From an uncultured Collinsella sp. (GTDB lineage: Bacteria > Actinomycetota > Coriobacteriia > Coriobacteriales > Coriobacteriaceae): a stretch of DNA of 6,496 bases. The position numbers and the translations under genes were made by a program. The stretch is from positions 1 through 6,496 of the forward strand of contig USNA01000054.1 in NCBI GenBank assembly GCA_900555955.1. The letters are read 5' to 3'. Positions 1 through 5,988 of the stretch are shown here, piece by piece. A model generated the notes under the pieces. That model made no database searches. It was given only the letters and a program-made list of their open reading frames with translations, and was not told the origin of the DNA. Position 1 is the stretch's first letter, and every line of letters starts with the position of its first letter.

Positions 1-59
1 GATTACTTTCTGCTCCCTCCCTCCAGCGGCTCACGGCGGCAAGCCACGGCCTGCACGTA

Positions 60-87
60 TTGAAAAAATCATCATCGAATCTATCAG
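60..87 (+). promoter_or_regulatory. Candidate sigma-70-type promoter for the DXS-like gene
   Basis: TTGAAA at 60-65 resembles a -35 box. TATCAG at 82-87, 16 bases further on, is a 4/6 match to a -10 box. Transcription would begin near 94 and leave a leader of about 145 bases. The match is modest. It gains some support because a palindrome of LacI-operator type lies at 97-114, just over the predicted start. No better promoter is evident before the gene. Confidence 0.3.
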
Positions 88-96
88 TATGGCATC

Positions 97-114
97 GGAC
101 AAAACGTTTTGCCC
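97..114. promoter_or_regulatory. LacI/GalR-type operator-like palindrome
   Basis: CAAAACGTTTTG at 100-111 is a perfect 12-bp palindrome. It extends to an 18-bp dyad (97-114) with a single mismatched pair at 99/112. A central CG flanked by A-rich and T-rich half-sites is the usual form of LacI/GalR-family operators (PurR, RbsR and CcpA sites share it). It lies about 125 bases before the DXS-like start codon and just downstream of the candidate promoter, where a repressor would block transcription. The regulator is not in the window, so this is inference from motif shape and position. Confidence 0.35.
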
Positions 115-238
115 CACCAGTTGGCGAATTACCGCGCCGCCGTCACATATCAAACGCCAAAATGTGCGAGACTGTCTTGTGCAATTGTGTCGGCCGAGGG
201 AGCGCCGACGCTCGATTCGCATGGAGTAACCCACAACG

Positions 239-2020
239 ATGCTGCTTACGCAAACGACAACGCCCGAGGACGTCAAGGCTCTTAATCGTGCCGAGCTCCC
301 GCAGCTCTGCGACGAGATTCGCCACGCCATCCTCGAAAGCTCCGCCGCCGTCGGCGGGCACGTTGCCCCCAACCTGGGCGTCGTTGAGCTTACGGTTGCG
401 CTTCATCGCGTGTTTAACTCCCCTATCGACAAGATTGTCTTTGACGTTTCGCACCAGACCTACGCCCATAAGGCGCTGACTGGGCGTGCGTATACCTATA
501 TCGATCCGAAGCGCTTTGGCGAGGCCTCTGGCTTTGCCAATCCCGACGAGTCCGAGCACGACCTGTTCGCCATGGGCCACACCTCCACATCGGTGAGCCT
601 GGGCTGCGGCTTGGCACACGCCCGCGATCTGGCGGGCGACAGCTACAACGTCATCACCATCATTGGCGACGGCTCGCTTTCGGGCGGCTTGGCGTTTGAG
701 GGCTTCAACAATGCCGCCGAACTCGACAGCAACCTGATCATCATCGTCAACGATAACGACCAGTCCATCGCCGAGAACCACGGTGGCCTCTATCGCAATC
801 TGGCCGAGCTGCGCACCAGCAACGGCACCTGTGAGCGCAACGTTTTCCGCGCGATGGGGCTCGACTACCGCTATCTGGACGCCGGTAACGATGTGTTGGC
901 CCTCGTCGACGCGCTGCAGGAGCTGCGCGATATCGATCATCCCATCGTGCTGCACGTCTCCACCGCCAAGGGCAAGGGCTTTGAGCCAGCCCAAAACGAC
1001 CCCGAGCGCTGGCACCACGTGGGTCCGTTTGACATGGCGACCGGCCGCAAGCTCTGCCCGGGCCATCCAAGCGAGCCTGCGCCGCGCACCTATGCCGACA
1101 TTACGGGCGAGGCGCTCAGCGCCGCCATCGAGCGCGATCCGCAGGTCGTTGGCATCACGGCCGCCACGCCCTACATCATGGGCTTTACACCCAAGCTTCG
1201 CGCTGCCGCCGGCAAACAGTTCGTCGATGTGGGCATTGCCGAGGAGCACGCTGTGACCTTTGCCACCGCGCTTGCGCGCTCGGGCGCCAAGCCAGTCTTT
1301 GGTGTGTACGGCACGTTTTTGCAGCGCGCCTACGACGAGCTGTGGCACGACCTGTGCCTCAACGACGCCCCCGCAACCATTTTGGTGTTTGGTGCGTCAA
1401 TCTTTGGCACCACGTCCGAGACGCACCTTTCGTTCTTTGATATTTCCATGCTGGGCGCTCTCCCCAATATGCGTTACCTGGCGCCTTCCTGCATGGAGGA
1501 ATACCTGTCCATGCTGAGCTGGTCGCTCGACCATCGCGAGCATCCTGTGGCGATTCGCGTACCGGGCATCGGCCTGGTAAGCCGCCCCGACCTTGCGCCC
1601 GCCGAAGACACCGACTACAGCGCCGTTCGCTACAACGTGGTGCGTCAGGGCCGCAACGTTGCCGTGCTCGCGCTTGGCGATTTCTTTGAGCTGGGTGAGC
1701 GCGTGGCAAACCGTCTGACTGCCGAGTACGGCATCGAGGCCACGCTCGTCAACCCGCGCTTTGCAACCGAGCTCGACCGCGAGTTCCTCGATAGCCTTGC
1801 CGCCGAGCATCGCGTTGTCGTCACCCTCGAGGACGGCATCTTGGACGGCGGCTGGGGCGAGCGCGTGGCATGTTATCTGGCATGCACGCCGTTGCGCACG
1901 CGCACCTTCGGCATCGCCAAGGGCTTCCCCGACCGCTACGACCCCAACGAACTGCTCGCGCAGAACGGCATGACGGTCGAGAACATGGCCGCCGAAGCCG
2001 TAAGGCTACTCAACGAGTAA
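239..2020 (+). CDS. DXS-like thiamine diphosphate-dependent enzyme (short, atypical)
   Basis: Predicted 593-residue cytoplasmic enzyme of the transketolase superfamily, resembling 1-deoxy-D-xylulose-5-phosphate synthase (DXS), which condenses pyruvate with glyceraldehyde 3-phosphate. The ThDP-binding N-terminal domain spans about 1-280, with H41 (GGH), H72 (SHQ), H114 (GHTSTS), the Mg/ThDP motif GDG at 143-145 with N173, and H259. The pyrimidine-binding domain spans about 285-450, with catalytic E335 (IAEEH), Y357 and H396. The C-terminal domain is about 465-593. Aligning by E335 to E. coli E370, the positions of the two phosphate-binding arginines (R420, R478) are G385 and G443, and D427 is T392, so true DXS activity is doubtful. 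It is also shorter than usual DXS (about 620-640). From memory, similar short DXS-like proteins with SHQ and VGIAEEH motifs occur in Firmicutes. The start is fixed by an in-frame TAA at 227-229; GGAG at 223-226 is a somewhat distant (12-base) ribosome binding site. The gene is monocistronic here, ending at a terminator. Confidence 0.9.
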   Translation: MLLTQTTTPEDVKALNRAELPQLCDEIRHAILESSAAVGGHVAPNLGVVELTVALHRVFNSPIDKIVFDVSHQTYAHKALTGRAYTYIDPKRFGEASGFANPDESEHDLFAMGHTSTSVSLGCGLAHARDLAGDSYNVITIIGDGSLSGGLAFEGFNNAAELDSNLIIIVNDNDQSIAENHGGLYRNLAELRTSNGTCERNVFRAMGLDYRYLDAGNDVLALVDALQELRDIDHPIVLHVSTAKGKGFEPAQNDPERWHHVGPFDMATGRKLCPGHPSEPAPRTYADITGEALSAAIERDPQVVGITAATPYIMGFTPKLRAAAGKQFVDVGIAEEHAVTFATALARSGAKPVFGVYGTFLQRAYDELWHDLCLNDAPATILVFGASIFGTTSETHLSFFDISMLGALPNMRYLAPSCMEEYLSMLSWSLDHREHPVAIRVPGIGLVSRPDLAPAEDTDYSAVRYNVVRQGRNVAVLALGDFFELGERVANRLTAEYGIEATLVNPRFATELDREFLDSLAAEHRVVVTLEDGILDGGWGERVACYLACTPLRTRTFGIAKGFPDRYDPNELLAQNGMTVENMAAEAVRLLNE

Positions 2021-2021
2021 G

Positions 2022-2064
2022 AAAACCTCCGCAAGGAAAGCATCCCTGCGGAGGTTTTTATTTT
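2022..2064 (+). terminator. Intrinsic terminator after the DXS-like gene
   Basis: AAAACCTCCGCA (2022-2033) pairs perfectly with TGCGGAGGTTTT (2047-2058), a 12-bp stem with a 13-base loop. The 3' arm runs into a T-rich stretch to 2064. It begins directly after the TAA stop, so it should end the DXS-like transcript efficiently. The A-tract on the 5' side could also let it work in the reverse direction. Confidence 0.9.
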
Positions 2065-2076
2065 CCCAACTCAATT

Positions 2077-2294
2077 ATCTCGATCTGTAACATCTAGGGC
2101 CCGAATTCCCGTCTAACTGTTACAGATCTAGACAAGACGTCTTAGTCCCTGACCTTTGTCTCAATCTGTAACAGATAGAGACCTTTTGTCCGTCCAGATG
2201 TTACAGATCGAGACATTCGAATTCCCCTGAAGAGAAAATCTCGATCTGTAACAGTTAGAACCCATTTCCTCGTCTACCTGTTACTGATTGAGAC
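2077..2294. repeat. Three-unit (~80 bp) array of six alternating dyad repeats
   Basis: Six copies of a 23-25 bp element lie in alternating orientation: plus at 2077-2099, 2158-2182 and 2238-2261; minus at 2111-2133, 2192-2214 and 2272-2294. The shared core is ATCTGTAACAG, usually preceded by GTCTCG or GTCTCA and followed by a TAGAC-like end. Each core is itself nearly palindromic about one central base. The copy at 2158-2182 is a 25-bp dyad with only two mismatched pairs plus the centre. Centres fall at 2089, 2121, 2170, 2202, 2250 and 2282, so spacings are 32, 49, 32, 48 and 32 bp. Each plus/minus pair can fold into a hairpin of about 20 bp with a loop of about 10 bases, and the pairs repeat every 80-81 bp. 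Spacers between pairs are mostly unrelated, although CGAATTCCC occurs at both 2102-2110 and 2218-2226. It may be an interspersed palindromic (REP/BIME-like) element or a clustered operator. I cannot decide from this window, and no ORF is supported in it. Confidence 0.85.
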
Positions 2295-2439
2295 AAAACA
2301 GCGAGGCGGGCCGTCCGAAAAGCACTATCTCAGCAGCAACAACCGACGTTTGTCCAGATAAAACCTGCCAAAATAAACCTGTCCCTTTTTGGTAGGTGGA
2401 ATTACCCATAAGGCAAGTATGTTTCTGAGTTATTTCGTG
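2295..2439. other. Intergenic stretch between repeat array and ABC promoter
   Basis: No credible gene is seen. A 65-codon minus-strand reading frame crosses it (2281-2478), but it runs through repeat arm, hairpin and promoter and has no clear ribosome binding site. The stretch contains the hairpin listed at 2363-2397. GTCCAGAT at 2352-2359 duplicates 2192-2199 in the array at a distance of exactly 160 bp, two array periods, which weakly suggests a decayed fourth repeat unit. Confidence 0.5.
2363..2397. repeat. Hairpin (11-bp inverted repeat) upstream of the ABC promoter
   Basis: ACCTGCCAAAA (2363-2373) pairs with TTTTGGTAGGT (2387-2397) with one G-T wobble, leaving a 13-base loop. It lies about 43 bases upstream of the -35 box of the ABC operon, so it is outside the predicted transcript. 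No T-tract follows on the plus strand, so it does not look like a plus-strand terminator. It could be the end of an interspersed repeat, a regulator site, or a terminator for an unseen transcript. Confidence 0.4.
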
Positions 2440-2469
2440 TTGACCCATTTGAGCGCGATAGGGTATAAC
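2440..2469 (+). promoter_or_regulatory. Sigma-70-type promoter of the ABC transporter operon
   Basis: TTGACC (2440-2445) and TATAAC (2464-2469) are each 5/6 matches to the consensus boxes, with an 18-base spacer. Transcription would start near 2476, giving a leader of about 37 bases. A ribosome binding site AAAGGTG (2499-2505) lies at good distance before the ATG at 2513. This is the best promoter in the window and fits a first-gene position. Confidence 0.7.
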
Positions 2470-2512
2470 TCTACTCAACCGCTAGGGATTTTATTGAGAA
2501 AGGTGTTCTACC

Positions 2513-3508
2513 ATGAGCAAGAACCTCTCCCAGCAGGTCGTTCTCGACCGCCGCGGCTTCGTTGCCGCCACCTTCGCAACCGTCGCCGGCCTTGGTCTTG
2601 CCGGCTGCTCCGACACCAGCGCCGAGGCCGACAAGGGTTCCGCCGCCGGCTCCCCCAAGAGCTCCGAAGATACCGAGGCTTCCACCACGCTCGACGCCAA
2701 GGCGTTCGACAAGCTCGTCGACAACGGCCCCAAGGCCAATGACGACGCCATCGCCGCCAGCACCTGGGCCACGGCCGTCAAGGACGCCGGCGTCTTTAAG
2801 ATCGGTGGCGTTCAGACTTCCACGCTCTTCTCCCTCCTCAACGAGAAAGACGGCAAGACCCGCGGCTTCGACGCCGGTATCGCACAGCTCCTGTCCAACT
2901 ACATCCTGGGCGAGAACAAGGTCGAGATTACCCAGGTGACCTCGGACACGCGCGAGTCTGTCCTGCAGAACGGCCAGGTCGACGCTGTCTTTGCCACCTA
3001 CACCATCACTGACGAGCGCAAGAAACTCGTCTCCTTTGCCGGTCCCTACTACTACACCCAGCAGGCCATCCTGGTGCTTGCCGATAACGACGACATCAAG
3101 AGCGTCGACGACCTGGCCGACAAGAACGTCGCCGTCCAGTCCGGCTCCAACGGCCCCGCCATCCTGGAGGAGTTCGCTCCCAAGGCCAGCCAGCAGGAGT
3201 TCAAGACCGACGAGGAGGCCCGCCAGGCACTCCAGCAGGGCCGCGTTGACGCCTACGTCATCGATAACAACATGCAGCAGAGCGCCCTGGTCCGCGAGCC
3301 CGGTAAGTACAAGATCGCCGGCAAGCCCTTCGGCAGCAAGGAGCCCTACGGCATCGGCCTGTCGCTCGATTCCGACGGCGTCGCCTTTGTCAACGACTTC
3401 CTTAAGAAGATCGAGGACGATGGCACCTGGACCGAGCTGTGGCAGATCTGCATCGGCGACCGTACGGGCGACACCAATGTTCCCGAGCTGCCCGAGATCG
3501 GCGCCTAG
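2513..3508 (+). CDS. Glutamate-type amino acid ABC transporter substrate-binding lipoprotein
   Basis: A 331-residue family 3 solute-binding protein that captures an amino acid outside the membrane and delivers it to the permeases encoded downstream. The N-terminus has a twin-arginine motif (DRRGF, R13-R14), a hydrophobic stretch and the lipobox LAGC with C32 as lipidation site, so Tat export and lipid anchoring are predicted. Residues 33-60 form a Ser/Ala/Asp/Glu-rich linker. The binding domain runs from about 95 (FKIGGVQTSTLF) with GFD at 118-120. ATYTITDERKK carries R169, at the place of the arginine that holds the ligand alpha-carboxylate in this family. FAGPYYYTQQAILV follows at 175-188, then AVQSGSN (207-213) and DAYVIDNN (246-253). 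The pattern of residues resembles GluB of Corynebacterium glutamicum more than the glutamine or histidine binders, so glutamate or aspartate is the likeliest ligand; that is inference. The start is supported by AAAGGTG at 2499-2505. Confidence 0.92.
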   Translation: MSKNLSQQVVLDRRGFVAATFATVAGLGLAGCSDTSAEADKGSAAGSPKSSEDTEASTTLDAKAFDKLVDNGPKANDDAIAASTWATAVKDAGVFKIGGVQTSTLFSLLNEKDGKTRGFDAGIAQLLSNYILGENKVEITQVTSDTRESVLQNGQVDAVFATYTITDERKKLVSFAGPYYYTQQAILVLADNDDIKSVDDLADKNVAVQSGSNGPAILEEFAPKASQQEFKTDEEARQALQQGRVDAYVIDNNMQQSALVREPGKYKIAGKPFGSKEPYGIGLSLDSDGVAFVNDFLKKIEDDGTWTELWQICIGDRTGDTNVPELPEIGA

Positions 3509-3596
3509 GCAGCGAGCCTGGTAACGACCGCAACGAAACCATACGGAAACGCATGATGCGCTTTATTGCGGTAAACTGTTTCCTCACTGAGTTGTC

Positions 3597-3625
3597 GGGG
3601 CTTCCGTACACACGGGAGCCCCTTT
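3597..3625 (+). terminator. Intercistronic stem-loop (attenuating or mRNA-stabilising)
   Basis: GGGGCTTCCGT (3597-3607) pairs with ACGGGAGCCCC (3612-3622), 11 bp including one G-T wobble, with loop ACAC. Only TTTCCTTA follows, so the T-tract is poor and termination is probably partial. It lies between the binding-protein gene and the first permease gene. There it could lower read-through or protect the 3' end of the upstream mRNA, favouring excess binding protein. I saw no clear separate promoter for the permeases between 3509 and 3646. Confidence 0.65.
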
Positions 3626-3646
3626 CCTTATCGGCGGGAGGTCCGC

Positions 3647-4306
3647 ATGAGTCTCTCCGAGCTCTGGTCGCTCTATGGCCAGAACTATATCGACGCGCTG
3701 CTAGCAACCTGGGGCATGACGCTTGAGTCGTTTGTCATCGCCATGGTGCTGGCCGTCGCCGTCACCGTGATGCGCGTGTCGCCGCTCAAGCCGCTGCGCG
3801 TCTTTGGCGACCTGTATGTCCAGGTCTTCCGTAACATCCCCGGCATCGCACTGCTCATCATCGTCGTCTATGCGCTGCCGCCGCTCAAGGTCGTTCTGCC
3901 CTACCGCACCTGCGTTATCGTCGCCACGGTCCTTTTGGGCTCGGCCTTTGGCTCCGAGAACTTTATGAGCGGCATCAACACCGTCGGCGTCGGCCAGGTC
4001 GAAGCCGCCCGTTCGCTCGGCATGAGCTTTAACCGTATCCTCGCCAAGATCGTGATTCCGCAGGCGTTGCGCTCGAGCGTACTGCCCATGACCAACCTCT
4101 TTATCGCCGTCATGCTCACTACCGCCTTGGGCAGCCAGGTGCCGCTTAAGCCGCAAGAGCTTACCGGCGTGGTGAGCTACATCAACACGCGCTCGCTCGG
4201 CGGCGTCGCCGCGTTCTTTATCTCGGCGCTCGGCTACCTGGGCACGGCCTTTGTGGTGAGCCACATTGGCAACTACATCGATAAGAAGGTGAGGATCCTC
4301 CGATGA
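3647..4306 (+). CDS. Amino acid ABC transporter permease (first, GluC-like)
   Basis: A 219-residue integral membrane subunit of the HisMQ/GlnP-type permease family. With the second permease it forms the channel through which the amino acid crosses the cytoplasmic membrane. Hydrophobic segments lie at about 19-41, 63-82, 88-105, 148-165 and 185-207. VQVFRNIPG (58-66) is the family's typical FRN/RGxP element after the first helices. The cytoplasmic EAA loop that docks on the ATPase is at 115-147: GVGQVEAARSLG, then IVIPQALR, with E119, G125 and P138. GGGAGG at 3636-3641 is a strong ribosome binding site 5 bases before the ATG. The TGA stop overlaps the next start as ATGA, which implies translational coupling. 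The size is normal for this subunit. Confidence 0.92.
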   Translation: MSLSELWSLYGQNYIDALLATWGMTLESFVIAMVLAVAVTVMRVSPLKPLRVFGDLYVQVFRNIPGIALLIIVVYALPPLKVVLPYRTCVIVATVLLGSAFGSENFMSGINTVGVGQVEAARSLGMSFNRILAKIVIPQALRSSVLPMTNLFIAVMLTTALGSQVPLKPQELTGVVSYINTRSLGGVAAFFISALGYLGTAFVVSHIGNYIDKKVRILR

Positions 4307-5136
4307 GCAAGCATTCCTCCCCTGCACTCACCATGCGCGATGCGCTCTACGAGGCTCCCGGCCCCAAGATGCGCGCTAAGATTCGCATCGGCACCGCCAT
4401 CTCACTCGTCACCGTGGCCGCGCTCGTCGCCCTGGTACTGCAGCGCTTTTATGTGACCGGTCAGCTTTCGGTCCACTATTGGTATTTCTTTACACACCTC
4501 ACCACCTGGAAGTTCCTGCTTGCCGGCTTTGAGGGCACCGTCAAGGTCGCACTCACCGCTGGCGCCATCGCGCTGGTGCTGGGCTTAGCCCTTATGCTCG
4601 GCCGCACCAGCGACATTAAGCCGCTGCAGCTGGTCTGCCGCGTGCTTACCGACTTCTTCCGCGGTGTGCCGAGCCTGCTGTTTATCTACTTCTTCTTTTT
4701 GGTGCTACCCCAGTACAAGATCGCGCTGCCGTCGTTTTGGATGCTCACGCTTCCCGTTGCGCTCGCTGCCGCCGGCGTGCTGGCCGAGATTTTCCGCGCC
4801 GGCGTCAACGCCGTGCCGCGCGGCCAGGTCGAAGCCGCCCAGGCACTCGGTCTCTCCAAGGCTAAAATCACCTTTAAAATCGTGTTGCCGCAGGCGATTC
4901 GGTTTATCATTCCGTCGTTGATTTCGCAGCTCGTGGTCGTAGTCAAAGACACCACCGTCGCCTATGTAGTGAGCTACCCCGACCTCATGCAAAACGCCCG
5001 CGTGCTCATTACCAACTACGACGCCCTCGTGTCGGTCTACCTGGTAATCGCGGTCATCTACATCCTCATCAACGTCGCAATTAACAAGGCCGCCGTCTAC
5101 GTTTCGCACAAGACCGGCGCGACCATCATCCGCTAA
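4303..5136 (+). CDS. Amino acid ABC transporter permease (second, GluD-like)
   Basis: A 277-residue membrane permease, partner of the preceding 219-residue permease in a heterodimeric importer. It has a hydrophilic N-terminal extension of about 27 residues, then hydrophobic segments at about 28-49, 72-99, 119-137, 145-165 and 243-265. DFFRGVPSLLFIYF (117-130) is the conserved RGxP region. The EAA loop is complete: GQVEAAQALGLS (174-185) followed by IVLPQAIR (193-200), with E177, G183 and P196. VKDTTVAY (214-221) is also characteristic. The gene starts within the stop of its neighbour (ATGA at 4303-4306), with AAGGTGAGGA at 4286-4295 as ribosome binding site. The long N-terminus and pairing with a shorter permease match the GluC/GluD arrangement known from Corynebacterium. 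It ends 36 bases before the ATPase gene. Confidence 0.92.
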   Translation: MSKHSSPALTMRDALYEAPGPKMRAKIRIGTAISLVTVAALVALVLQRFYVTGQLSVHYWYFFTHLTTWKFLLAGFEGTVKVALTAGAIALVLGLALMLGRTSDIKPLQLVCRVLTDFFRGVPSLLFIYFFFLVLPQYKIALPSFWMLTLPVALAAAGVLAEIFRAGVNAVPRGQVEAAQALGLSKAKITFKIVLPQAIRFIIPSLISQLVVVVKDTTVAYVVSYPDLMQNARVLITNYDALVSVYLVIAVIYILINVAINKAAVYVSHKTGATIIR

Positions 5137-5172
5137 CGCTTTACCATTTCTAGTCATAAGGAGCCGAGCACC

Positions 5173-5937
<765 letters not shown>

Positions 5938-5988
5938 CCAGACCGCCCACCCGCCCGCCATGCCCATCCAAACTCGAAAGTTACACCT

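Larger units (their letters stand above)
1..238. other. Leader/intergenic region upstream of the DXS-like gene
   Basis: I see no convincing gene here. Two plus-strand frames are open from the window edge (one to the TAA at 227-229, the other into the next gene), but their translations are rich in Arg, Pro and Cys and look like non-coding sequence. The third plus frame stops at 61-63 and could be the tail of an upstream gene, which I cannot confirm. On the minus strand, CTCCCTCCCTCC at 13-24 reads as the purine-rich GGAGGGAGGGAG, which could be a ribosome binding site for a divergent gene starting just left of the window. A promoter candidate and a palindrome in this stretch are listed separately. 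An inverted repeat TTGGCG (121-126) / CGCCAA (155-160) could fold in the leader RNA, but I recognise no riboswitch class. In particular, the conserved TPP-riboswitch segments are not visible. Confidence 0.5.

Noticed and set aside
64..238. TPP or other riboswitch in the leader of a thiamine-diphosphate enzyme gene
   Set aside because: The conserved TPP-riboswitch sequence blocks are absent, and such enzymes are rarely controlled this way.
143..1348. 401-codon minus-strand open frame opposite the DXS-like gene
   Set aside because: It is antisense to a gene with clear catalytic motifs. Its translation is Gly/Ala/Val/Asp-rich with no domain, as expected from the complement of GC-biased codons.
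2077..2294. CRISPR array
   Set aside because: Repeats alternate in orientation, spacers are of two unequal lengths (about 10 and 24 bases), and no cas genes are present, so this is a palindromic repeat cluster.
2281..2478. 65-codon minus-strand frame in the intergenic region
   Set aside because: It begins inside the ABC promoter, crosses the hairpin and ends in a repeat arm. No ribosome binding site or protein-like pattern was seen.
4291..4300. GAGGATCCTC palindrome over the ribosome binding region of the second permease
   Set aside because: As a hairpin it would have only a three-base stem, so it is unlikely to affect translation and is probably chance.
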